Part shown: one piece after another, positions 7,584-14,286 of the stretch
Layout: each line of letters begins with the position of its first letter
How positions within the stretch are numbered: position 1 is the first letter of the stretch
Source: Azospirillum fermentarium
GTDB taxonomy: Bacteria; Pseudomonadota; Alphaproteobacteria; Azospirillales; Azospirillaceae
Assembly: GCF_025961205.1 (NCBI RefSeq)
Contig: NZ_JAOQNH010000001.1
Coordinates: forward strand, 768,001 to 832,000
Direction of reading: 5' to 3'
Length of the DNA: 64,000 nt
Translations under genes and position numbers: made by a program
Notes under the pieces: model-generated
Told to the model about the DNA's origin: nothing
Database searches by the model: none
Seen by the model: the letters and a program-made list of their open reading frames with translations, nothing else

Positions 7584-8164
7584 GACGATCAGCTCCTTTG
7601 CCGCAGGAGAGGGCGCCCCCTCCTCCACCGCTAAAGAGCATACACCTTGAGACGAGCTTCTGTCGAATCCCACCTATCAGCGCGCATTCGCCACCAGCCC
7701 AATTCCACATACAATGGTATGCAACAACGGCGTCTGCGGCATAGCTTTCGACCATGGAAATTGCCTTACGCCCGGCCGTGCTGCCAGCGCGCACCATTCC
7801 ACGCGCAGCGCTGCGTCGTGAAGACCGTTGCGGCTCTTCATCAGTGCGCGCCTCTGGCAATCAGCTTGGTTTCCTTGCTGCGCCTATGGCGGAACAGCTT
7901 GTAACTCATTCCATTAGGCACAGCATGTCTGAGGATAATTTACACTATTTTTAGCGTATAATTTGCAGCGCGCAGCCATCCAATTTTGAACGGGAAGTTC
8001 CCGAAATGTTCATGTATGATGCTCCTTCAGCGTTGGACTGTATGGGTAACACACAGCCAGAAAGAGAGGTGTTGTCGGGAGCTATAGCTTGGCACTAGCA
8101 TCGGATGCGTCATGGACCGCCGTGGCCGCTGCGAGCCGCTAGGTTGCTAGAAGAGAGTAATAGG
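7584..8164. other. 581-bp intergenic region with promoter and nested palindrome for the downstream pair
   Basis: No convincing gene is seen; the short frames here have poor codon use. A perfect TATAAT lies at 7957-7962 (weak -35) reading rightwards. About 30 bp downstream, CGGGAAGTTCCCG (7991-8003) is a 6-bp-arm palindrome with one central base, enclosed by TGAAC (7987-7991) and GTTCA (8008-8012). This looks like an operator or structured leader for the 8165-9740 unit. The leader from the promoter to the first start codon would be ~195 nt. Confidence 0.45.
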
Positions 8165-9139
8165 ATGCGGAACGACCACAGAGAATTTTATGTATATGAT
8201 TTAGAAATTGGAGTGCGAAAGGCGGGAGCAAAAGTACCAGACATGGAAACTGTAGTTTCCGTTTGGGACAAGCTGTCAAGGGCAAATAGGTGCCACCCCA
8301 TCCAGAGTGGAAATATGACCTTATTAATCGGACAGGTGGAGATTAACCGGGAAAATAACGTGGCGACCATATTAGTTCGCCTGTCGAACAAGCTTGCCCC
8401 AAATAGTGTTTATTCCGATCCAACTACAGGAGATTTCAACGAGCACATCAAAACAGAAAATCAAGGCTCTGATTTCGCGTGCCACGTTTTGGTTTCCACA
8501 ATTCAGGAAGAGAACAAGCCGAACGTATATACATGTATTATCGAAAGAGTTGCCGGACTGACTCCAAATCTTGCTCAGCGTGTCTTATCCAAGTTTCTCA
8601 ACTTTGAATTCCACGAAGACACTACATCGTTCCAATACCGCTCCCCCGGAGGTGGGTTAGATCGGGCTGGTCAACCACGTATGGAAAGGTGCTGCCCACA
8701 CATTGAATTGCGGGGCCGCCCTTCTGATTCGTTGGTTCGGGATATTAATAATGGCCGTATTCACGGGATATCATTAGTAAAAGTCGAACAAAATACCCCA
8801 ATTGCTGGAGCTGCCTTCCTTACAAAAGAATCATCTGAGCTTAAGCTTGGGATTGATCGTGGGAATTTACCAGCAAATCTGTGGGATAATCTTCGCACAG
8901 CATTTCAAAGGAATGCTGGCAGTTATCAGCAGGCTAAAATTAGACTTGAGATGGATGGAACGAAAAGAAGCGTTACCGTAGATATCGATGCGCAAACCGG
9001 AGCCCCACTAAGAGATCTTTACATAAAATCTTTTGAAATCACCGACATCAGGCCACTACTAGCTCAATCAGCTCGCCAGATTGTACCGCATTTGCGGGAT
9101 CATGCAATCCCAAGGCTACTGGAACACAGGACGGTATAG
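8165..9139 (+). CDS. Unknown soluble protein, first gene of a two-gene unit
   Basis: 324 aa, no recognised family. ATG at 8165 follows an AAGAGAG-type ribosome site; the longer frame from 8105 adds residues unlike the rest. Predicted by eye as beta-rich in the first half (REFYVYDLEIGVRK, MTLLIGQVEIN, VATILVRLSN, VYTCIIERVAGL) and mixed alpha/beta in the second (SLVRDINNGRIHGISLVKVE, then SVTVDIDAQTG and a basic C-terminal helix). No signal peptide, membrane helix or obvious catalytic motif; two adjacent cysteines in ERCCPHIEL are notable. G+C is far below the chromosome and codons use A/T at third positions, so it is recently acquired. The stop is four bases before the next ATG, so the pair is one operon. 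The second gene is a membrane protein, so this may be its sensor or partner. Confidence 0.7.
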   Translation: MRNDHREFYVYDLEIGVRKAGAKVPDMETVVSVWDKLSRANRCHPIQSGNMTLLIGQVEINRENNVATILVRLSNKLAPNSVYSDPTTGDFNEHIKTENQGSDFACHVLVSTIQEENKPNVYTCIIERVAGLTPNLAQRVLSKFLNFEFHEDTTSFQYRSPGGGLDRAGQPRMERCCPHIELRGRPSDSLVRDINNGRIHGISLVKVEQNTPIAGAAFLTKESSELKLGIDRGNLPANLWDNLRTAFQRNAGSYQQAKIRLEMDGTKRSVTVDIDAQTGAPLRDLYIKSFEITDIRPLLAQSARQIVPHLRDHAIPRLLEHRTV

Positions 9140-9143
9140 AAAT

Positions 9144-9740
9144 ATGCTGCGCCAGACAAGATATGAGCTACTTCGCGGCTTTGCATATCTCAGGATTATT
9201 CATCCTGAAATTCGAACCTATACGACGTGGCTACCGGTATGCTTGACGGTAATCGCACTTTTTTGCTATTTGGCGTTACCAGTTCCCCCAGTTTTGTTCG
9301 GGAAGGACGGAACCCTTGCGTCTCTGTTGACGCTTTTGTCCACGCTCCCGGGGTTTTATTTTGCAGGCCTTGCAGCCGTCGCTACCTTTGGCGGGGAAGG
9401 CATGGACAGGGAGATGCCAGATCCAGCACCACAAATACGGATAGTAGAATCCGGGCGGGACGTTCTAATTAAGCTGACAAGACGGCAGTTTTTGTCATAT
9501 CTATTCTCTTATCTTGTTTTAATATCATTTATTATTTGCCTACTTATAATAGGATTGAATTCCAGTGTTGACTCCATCTCTTATGTGAAAACCTTAATAT
9601 CTAGCTATAATTATGGAAAAGAAATGATTGCAGTTGGGCGGTTTTTGATTGTTGCTCCTCTAGCGATTTTGCTTAGCTCAATGCTGGTAGTAACATTGCA
9701 CGGCGTGTTCTTTCTTGCCGAAAAAATTCATCTACCTTAA
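9144..9740 (+). CDS. Unknown four-helix membrane protein, second gene of the unit
   Basis: 198 aa with four hydrophobic segments, at residues ~30-48, ~58-82, ~117-140 (LVLISFIICLLIIGL) and ~166-190. The N-terminus is basic, and a polar loop sits between helices two and three (residues ~83-115). ATG at 9144 is four bases after the previous stop and has AGGACGG upstream. G+C is low, matching its partner. A soluble ~320-aa protein with a ~200-aa four-helix membrane protein recalls the layout of the Kiwa defence system (KwaA/KwaB) with the gene order reversed. I see no sequence match that would let me call it Kiwa. A membrane effector or anchor is the simplest inference. Confidence 0.7.
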   Translation: MLRQTRYELLRGFAYLRIIHPEIRTYTTWLPVCLTVIALFCYLALPVPPVLFGKDGTLASLLTLLSTLPGFYFAGLAAVATFGGEGMDREMPDPAPQIRIVESGRDVLIKLTRRQFLSYLFSYLVLISFIICLLIIGLNSSVDSISYVKTLISSYNYGKEMIAVGRFLIVAPLAILLSSMLVVTLHGVFFLAEKIHLP

Positions 9741-9901
9741 GCATAGAGAAACGTCCTTGCTGGAGATTTCGATTTAGTGTTCTACAGCCCACAACCGATT
9801 TTGTTGGCACTCTTAAAAAGATGAGACCGTTCACTGAGGTTTTAGAACTCCCCTGAATACGCAATCGCGCTACCTCCAAGCAGCACATATCGGCCAGTAT
9901 T

Positions 9902-10225
9902 TTAGATCCGTCTGCGGTGGTGGATAGCCCAAATCTCGTCCTTGATAGCGGTGACTTCGTCCGCGTTCAGCTCATGCACTGCGTTCTGGATGGCTAGAAG
10001 CGCCACTACCATGTCCTCAATGTGTGCGATGGGGCCGATGAGTCGGTTCGGCTCATCCACGCCGTTGGCAACAGCGTCCAGGCCGAGTTCCAGGGCATAG
10101 AACAGCGCTTCGCTGTAGCTCCGCAGACCTTTGCTGGTTTGCAACAGGTCGATGCGATCCGACAAAGCCGTCGGCAGACGGACCGTCACCTTGCGCGTAT
10201 CATTGGATAATGAGGTACGAGACAT
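9902..10225 (-). CDS. Ribbon-helix-helix DNA-binding protein
   Basis: 107 aa. Residues ~10-50 form a ribbon-helix-helix domain: the strand RKVTVRLPTALSDRIDLLQ followed by helices in RSYSEALFYALELGLDAVAN. The C-terminal half is helical (IAHIEDMVVALLAIQNAVHE) and probably oligomerises. MSRTSLSN at 10225 is preferred to the upstream in-frame start at 10279, whose residues are hydrophobic and unlike the family. Such proteins are antitoxins, plasmid copy or partition regulators, or relaxosome accessory factors. No toxin or relaxase lies next to it. The 240 bp upstream (10280-10520) hold no visible gene. Confidence 0.65.
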   Translation of the reverse strand: MSRTSLSNDTRKVTVRLPTALSDRIDLLQTSKGLRSYSEALFYALELGLDAVANGVDEPNRLIGPIAHIEDMVVALLAIQNAVHELNADEVTAIKDEIWAIHHRRRI

Positions 10226-10520
10226 GGGATATCCACTCAACAGGTCTAAGAACAGGGCGCACGGCTGAACAATAAACACTTAGAGTTGCCAGCCGTTCCA
10301 GATATTTTTGCTGTGTTACAATGTATACGAAGCCGACGTTTGTCGGGCAATTTTTCCGTTGATCATCAATAACTTACGCAAACGCGTCGGACATCCTTTT
10401 ATCTTGCTGAGCGATTTTGTCCGCCATCTCTACACCACGCTACGCCCCATTGCGCGGGCGTTATCCTTCGCCACCTCTTCTTCGATGCTGCACGTGATAA
10501 GCAGACGTTTTAGGCGTAGA

Positions 10521-11003
10521 TCAGGGATGCGGCCGATGCGTCTTCGCGATCCGTTCGGCATCGGCGAGGACGCTCCAGATCAGTCGCCGCTCGGGTGGAG
10601 CGTCGTCGGACGGTTCGGTGAAGAGCTGGCCGGGCTCGTCCTGGACCATCCGCCAGAGGACCCGGAGACGGGCAACCAGACTGGCGGGCGTGTGTGCCGG
10701 CAGGGCGGCGATGCGCGTCTCGATATCGTCAAGGCGGGTGCACAGGGCTTCGAGGCGGTCGTCCAGCACATCGAGTCCGGTGGCCTTCGTGGCGGCCTTG
10801 TAGCGGGTGTAGTCGTCGGGCGGCATAGCAGCGGGGTAAGGGTAGCGGCCGATCCACTGCGCCTCCTCGGGAGCCGTGGCGCTCTTCAGGCAGGCAGCGA
10901 TCAGCGTCTCGTGGTAGCGGCGCAGTAGCTTCCGGTGCTCCGCCCCGAGCCGAAGCAGCTCGGCATCCTTGCTCCACCGGATACGGGCTCTCCGGCGTGT
11001 CAT
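10521..11003 (-). CDS. Hypothetical protein, coupled to the Tat-signal protein
   Basis: 160 aa, largely helical, no family recognised. It starts MTRRRARIRWSKDAELLRLG and has a heptad-like helix VLDDRLEALCTRLDDIETRI (residues ~80-100), consistent with coiled-coil pairing, then a helical C-terminus. The ATG overlaps the stop of the upstream gene by 4 nt (11000-11003), so the two are probably translated together. No signal peptide or membrane helix. A conserved pair on mobile elements is likely but the function is unknown. Confidence 0.6.
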   Translation of the reverse strand: MTRRRARIRWSKDAELLRLGAEHRKLLRRYHETLIAACLKSATAPEEAQWIGRYPYPAAMPPDDYTRYKAATKATGLDVLDDRLEALCTRLDDIETRIAALPAHTPASLVARLRVLWRMVQDEPGQLFTEPSDDAPPERRLIWSVLADAERIAKTHRPHP

Positions 11004-11533
11004 GGTGGGCCTGTCGTGATCGCGGGTAGGTCGGGATGGTCCAGGGCGCTCAGCTCATTCAGGGCGCCTTGTACGAGCCGCCAGGAGGGGTCTGCGCGCT
11101 CGACCGGGTCGGCGAGTTCGAGGGCCAGGGCCAGCTTGGCGGCGATACCGGCGCGGGTCTGCGACGACTGGTCGATGATCGTTCTGACCAGGGTGTCGAG
11201 GCGGCGGTCCAGCTCCAGTTGGCGCGTCTCAATGTTCAGGAGGTCGCCGGCTTCAGGGGCGCCCGCCTTCATCGTCTCTTCGAAACGGTTGGCGCCGACC
11301 AGTTGGAGGAGCGCCTGCTCCAGGCGGCTCCACTCGCTGCGCAGAACCTCGGCTTGCACCATGTCGGCCTGCCATTCCCGCCAGAGCGGGAGGACGGGAT
11401 CGGGTCCCGATGCCATGATTGAAGGAGCGAGCGTTGAGGAAGCAGCGACGCCGGCCAGCAGCTTGCGGCGGGAGAGCGGAGGAACGCTGGCGGGCGCTCC
11501 CGGATACAGGCATGCGCCATGGGCGTCGGCCAT
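11000..11533 (-). CDS. Hypothetical protein with twin-arginine-like signal
   Basis: 177 aa. The N-terminus has SRRKLLAGVAASSTLAPSI (residues ~21-39), a twin-arginine export signal pattern. The mature part is helical with DLLNIETRQLELDRRLDTLV suggesting a coiled coil. ATG at 11533 has GGAAGGGA five bases upstream, better than the frame start at 11578. It overlaps the next gene by 4 nt and diverges from the XRE regulator across a region with an inverted repeat. Function unknown; export is inferred from the signal only. Confidence 0.6.
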   Translation of the reverse strand: MADAHGACLYPGAPASVPPLSRRKLLAGVAASSTLAPSIMASGPDPVLPLWREWQADMVQAEVLRSEWSRLEQALLQLVGANRFEETMKAGAPEAGDLLNIETRQLELDRRLDTLVRTIIDQSSQTRAGIAAKLALALELADPVERADPSWRLVQGALNELSALDHPDLPAITTGPP

Positions 11534-11569
11534 GAGATTCCCTTCCACCTCATCCGTGACCGTTTTACT

Positions 11570-11615
11570 ATCACGCATGACCGGAATTCGTCAACACAAA
11601 ACGATCTTGCGTGAT
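11570..11615. promoter_or_regulatory. Inverted repeat between divergent genes, candidate XRE operator
   Basis: ATCACGCA (11570-11577) and TGCGTGAT (11608-11615) are perfect inverted copies 30 bp apart, between the Tat-signal gene and the XRE gene. Spacing and position fit two operator half-sites for an autoregulator controlling both directions. The XRE ribosome site AAGGAAA follows at about 11620. Confidence 0.5.
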
Positions 11616-11632
11616 CAAAAAAGGAAAACGGC

Positions 11633-11887
11633 ATGCTGACGGGGGCACAGATCAGGGCGGCGCGCGCTTTGCTCGACTGGAGGCAGAACCGCTTGGCGGA
11701 GGAGTCCGGCGTGTCGGGGCCAACGATCCGGCGCATGGAAGGGGCGAAAGGGACGAGCAAAAGCTTGGTCGAGAACGTTGAGGCTGTCCGCCGTGCGTTG
11801 GAGGCAGCGGGGGTCGTGTTCCTGGCCGACGGGGAACAGCGTGCCGGCGGCCCCGGCGTGCGCCTGCGCGAACCGGAAGAGACCTGA
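11633..11887 (+). CDS. XRE-family transcriptional regulator
   Basis: 84 aa, essentially one Cro/C1-type helix-turn-helix (residues ~5-60): TGAQIRAARALLDWRQNRLA, then GVSGPTIRRMEGAKG. The short tail VRRALEAAGVVFLADGEQR is typical of small stand-alone XRE regulators in alphaproteobacteria. ATG at 11633 has AAGGAAA nearby. It is the last gene before attR and is divergent from the two coupled unknowns. It probably represses the island promoters, with 11570-11615 as its likely site. Confidence 0.85.
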   Translation: MLTGAQIRAARALLDWRQNRLAEESGVSGPTIRRMEGAKGTSKSLVENVEAVRRALEAAGVVFLADGEQRAGGPGVRLREPEET

Positions 11888-11973
11888 CCGCCCTTCCCCA
11901 TCCTCCTGTTCGACCGGGAAACGACCATCCTCCCGTCCCGACCTGCGGTCCGGAGAACCCCGCCCGCAGCGGC

Positions 11974-12021
11974 GCGCAAGGCTGGCCGCAGGCCACCGCC
12001 GGAGGCGGCTTGGCCTTGCGC
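11974..12021. repeat. Three-way-junction palindrome near the right end of the island
   Basis: The outer arms GCGCAAGGC (11974-11982) and GCCTTGCGC (12013-12021) are perfect complements. Between them lie two further perfect hairpins, TGGCC-GCA-GGCCA (11983-11995) and CCGCC-GGA-GGCGG (11996-12008). Together they fold as a cloverleaf with two trinucleotide loops. It lies between the XRE gene and attR, about 170 bp from the core repeat. No gene covers it. A protein-binding, origin-like or recombination role is possible; the fold is seen and the function is not known. Confidence 0.6.
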
Positions 12022-12132
12022 GGCGCGAGGACGGGGTTAGCCTCGGGAGCAGCGGACGGGGCGGCAGAGCGGCCCCTTCAGGCCGACGGATGCGAAGTTT
12101 TCATGGCTGCCCAGCCGTGCGGGCATGCCTCG

Positions 12133-12152
12133 TGAGACACAGGTGTGACACC
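12133..12152. repeat. Possible integrase arm-type sites, right end
   Basis: TGAGACACA (12133-12141) and TGTGACACC (12144-12152) repeat the motif seen at 547-567, 40-60 bp inside attR. They also align with 266-285 outside the left end. The function is inferred. Confidence 0.45.
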
Positions 12153-12175
12153 GGCCGGAAAGCACTCGGAAAATA

Positions 12176-13372
12176 TCAAGTAAGATGAGGGCGTTGCAGG
12201 TAGTCCTCGCTCTGCATCTCCATCAGGCGGGAGACGGTGCGTTCGAATTCGAAGGCGTGGGTGCCGTCGGGGTACAGGCGTTCGGGGGGGCCGTCGGCGG
12301 CGATGACCACGTTGACCTTGTGCTCGTACAGCGCGTCGATCAGGGTCATGAAGCGCTTGGCCTCGTTGCGCAGCTCGTCCCGCATGGTGGGAACGTTGTC
12401 GAGCAGCAGCGTGTGGAAATGGGTGGCGATGCCCAGGTAATCCGCCGCCCCCAGCGGCTTTCCGCACAGATCCCAGAAATCGGCGCGGGCCACCGATTTG
12501 GCGGCACAGGGGATCTCCACCCGGCGGCCCTGCACCAGAAGGTGGGTGGGCTCGCCCGCGGCACCGCCGGTCAGGGCGGCAAAGGCGCGGTCCAGGGCGG
12601 CGGACGCCGCAGGCCCGAGGGGATGGTGATAGATGGGCACGCCCTTTAGCCGGTCCAGCCGGTAATCGGTGGGGCCGTCCAGCGACAGAACGTCCAGCTT
12701 TTCCTTCAGCAAGGCGATGAAGGGCAGGAACAGTTCGCGCTGAAGCCCGTCCTTGTACAGCATGTCGGGCGGCCAGTTGGATGTGGCCACCACCACCACG
12801 CCCAGATCGAACAGATGGGTGAACAGCCGGCCCAGGATCATGGCATCGACGATGTTGGTCACGTGGAATTCGTCGAAGCACAGCAGCCACGCCTCGTCCG
12901 CGAGCGCGCGGGCCAGGTCGGGCAGCGCCTCGTCGGGGCCGTCGCCCTTGCCCTTGCCGGAGCGGCGGTGGTCGTGGATGCGCTGGTGGACCTCCAGCAT
13001 GAATTCGTGGAAATGGACGCGGCGCTTGCGGTCCGCCGGGGCGGTTTCGAAGAACAGGTCCATCAGCATGGATTTGCCGCGCCCGACGCTGCCGTACAGG
13101 TAGAGCCCCTGGGGAGCGGTGGCGGCGATGTCGGGCGGCGGCGGGGCGGGGCGGCGGCGGCCCAGCCCGAAGCGTTCCAGCCAGCCGCCGGCCGAGGTCT
13201 TGCCGCCGTCGCCGGTGGGCTGGGGCCGGTAGCCCTTCAGCGCGTGATAGAGGCTTTCGAACTTTTCCGCCGCCAGTTCCTGATCGGGATCGGGGCGCAG
13301 CGTGCCGGTGCCCCGGCGGGCGCGGTACAGCGAAAGCGGTCCATTGAGGGGCATGGCGGCCAGCCCTGGCAT
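12176..13372 (-). CDS. zapE: Cell division protein ZapE (AFG1-like ATPase)
   Basis: 398 aa, AFG1/ZapE family P-loop ATPase, known in E. coli to act at the FtsZ ring and in other systems in quality control of membrane proteins. Walker A is GSVGRGKS (~residue 94), Walker B LLCFDEFHV (~166), sensor-like ATSNWPPDMLYKDGLQR (~196). The C-terminus EFERTVSRLMEMQSEDYLQR is family-typical. ATG at 13372 is taken; a second ATG 18 bp in gives MPLNGPLSLYRARRG. The final ~5 codons and stop come from the inserted island, changing one residue from the displaced tail at 309-359. Otherwise the protein is intact, so the insertion is probably neutral for the gene. Confidence 0.93.
   Translation of the reverse strand: MPGLAAMPLNGPLSLYRARRGTGTLRPDPDQELAAEKFESLYHALKGYRPQPTGDGGKTSAGGWLERFGLGRRRPAPPPPDIAATAPQGLYLYGSVGRGKSMLMDLFFETAPADRKRRVHFHEFMLEVHQRIHDHRRSGKGKGDGPDEALPDLARALADEAWLLCFDEFHVTNIVDAMILGRLFTHLFDLGVVVVATSNWPPDMLYKDGLQRELFLPFIALLKEKLDVLSLDGPTDYRLDRLKGVPIYHHPLGPAASAALDRAFAALTGGAAGEPTHLLVQGRRVEIPCAAKSVARADFWDLCGKPLGAADYLGIATHFHTLLLDNVPTMRDELRNEAKRFMTLIDALYEHKVNVVIAADGPPERLYPDGTHAFEFERTVSRLMEMQSEDYLQRPHLT
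12192..12226. repeat. attR, 35-bp direct repeat within zapE
   Basis: Identical to 325-359. It lies in the coding end of intact zapE, whose last residues and stop are provided by island DNA at 12176-12191. This arrangement, insertion in a gene end with restoration of the frame, is usual for tyrosine-integrase elements. Confidence 0.88.
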
Positions 13373-13439
13373 CTGTCAAGCAAGACCCCCTTCCTAACGA
13401 ATCGCAGCCGATGCCGCAACGCACATATCTCGACGGGTT

Positions 13440-13490
13440 CCAAGGGCCGCCGGCCCTTGGCGGGGGAAGCCCGAGGGGGGCGGCGCCCCC
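13440..13490. repeat. Intergenic hairpin pair
   Basis: CCAAGGGCC-GCC-GGCCCTTGG (13440-13460) and GGGGGC-GGC-GCCCCC (13476-13490) are perfect stems with three-base loops, between divergent zapE and the FAH gene. The same hairpin style recurs at 21100-21219 and 25456-25572. It may act as a terminator-like or dispersed palindromic element. Confidence 0.55.
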
Positions 13491-13585
13491 TTCGTATCCC
13501 TTCTCTGCCGAAACGGACTCTTGGCAAGACCGCGCCTTGCGGTTAACCCTGTGATGTCATCGACCAGCCCCGGAGCGTGTCCGCC

Positions 13586-14269
13586 ATGGCCTACGCCTTT
13601 CCCCTGTGGCCCCATCCCGCCGTGCCGGTGGCGGGCAGCGATCCCTTTCCCGTGCGCCGGATCTATTGCGTCGGGCGCAATTACGCCGCCCATGCCCGCG
13701 AGATGGGGGCGGACCCGGACAAGGAGCCGCCGTTCTTCTTCATGAAGCCGGCGGACGCCATCGTCACCGACGGCGGCGTGGTGCCCTATCCCCCCGCGAC
13801 GGCCAACCTGCACCACGAGGTGGAGCTGGTGGTCGCCATCGGGCGCGGCGGCAGCAACATCCCGGTGGAACGCGCGCTGGACGCGGTGTTCGGCTATGCG
13901 GTGGGGCTGGACATGACCCGCCGCGACCTGCAGAACGCCGCCAAGAAGGACGGCAAGCCCTGGGACATGGGCAAGGGCTTCGACCGCTCCGCGCCGTGCG
14001 GCTGCATCCAGCGGGCCGCGGCCATCGGCCACCCGTCCAAGGGTGCCATCCGTTTGACCGTCAACGGGGACGAGCGCCAGCACGGCGACCTGTCGGACAT
14101 GATCTGGCCGGTGGCCGACACCATCGCGTACCTGTCGGGTCTGGTGGAGCTTCAGCCCGGCGACCTCATCTACACCGGCACGCCCGAGGGCGTGGGGCCG
14201 GTGAAGGCCGGCGACGTGCTGGAAGCGTCGGTGGAGGGTGTCGGCACCCTGTCCGTCACCATCGGGTAA
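13586..14269 (+). CDS. Fumarylacetoacetate hydrolase family protein
   Basis: 227 aa, a single FAH C-terminal-type domain. These enzymes hydrolyse or decarboxylate acylpyruvates and related oxo-acids with a divalent metal. The metal ligands are visible as the two glutamates in HHEVELVVAIG and the aspartate in GLDMTRRDLQ; VGRNYAAHAREMG and YTGTPEGVGPV are family signatures. ATG at 13586 (MAYAFPLWPH) has CGGAG ten bases upstream; a GTG at 13577 is possible. xth follows 17 bp downstream on the same strand. Exact substrate not determinable here. Confidence 0.9.
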   Translation: MAYAFPLWPHPAVPVAGSDPFPVRRIYCVGRNYAAHAREMGADPDKEPPFFFMKPADAIVTDGGVVPYPPATANLHHEVELVVAIGRGGSNIPVERALDAVFGYAVGLDMTRRDLQNAAKKDGKPWDMGKGFDRSAPCGCIQRAAAIGHPSKGAIRLTVNGDERQHGDLSDMIWPVADTIAYLSGLVELQPGDLIYTGTPEGVGPVKAGDVLEASVEGVGTLSVTIG

Positions 14270-14286
14270 GGGAAGACGCCGGCCCC

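Larger units (their letters stand above)
325..12226. mobile_element. Integrative element inserted at the 3' end of zapE (integrase disrupted)
   Basis: The element is about 11.9 kb, bounded by the 35-bp direct repeats at 325-359 and 12192-12226. Its integrase gene lies just inside the left end, and its inserted end restores the zapE reading frame with a slightly different tail. Its genes have lower and more variable G+C than the flanking chromosome, most clearly at 8165-9740. Cargo: HTH protein, sce7726-like protein, Beta/sce7725-like protein, a two-gene unknown unit, ribbon-helix-helix protein, two overlapping unknowns and an XRE regulator. No conjugation genes, relaxase or clear replicase were found, so it looks like a small non-self-transmissible island. 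Its integrase is split by IS66, so excision would need a helper acting in trans. Confidence 0.85.

Noticed and set aside
7486-7954. Small genes between the Beta-like gene and the two-gene unit
   Set aside because: Overlapping frames with poor codon use, cut into the neighbouring gene, and no ribosome sites.
8165-9740. Calling the pair a Kiwa system
   Set aside because: Only size and membrane layout agree; gene order is reversed and no sequence motif was recognised.
9673-9888. 71-aa minus-strand frame after the membrane protein
   Set aside because: Overlaps the end of the membrane protein and has no protein-like pattern.
12078-12183. Gene between attR and the XRE gene
   Set aside because: Only extension frames of zapE shadows; the region holds att-related repeats and the palindrome.
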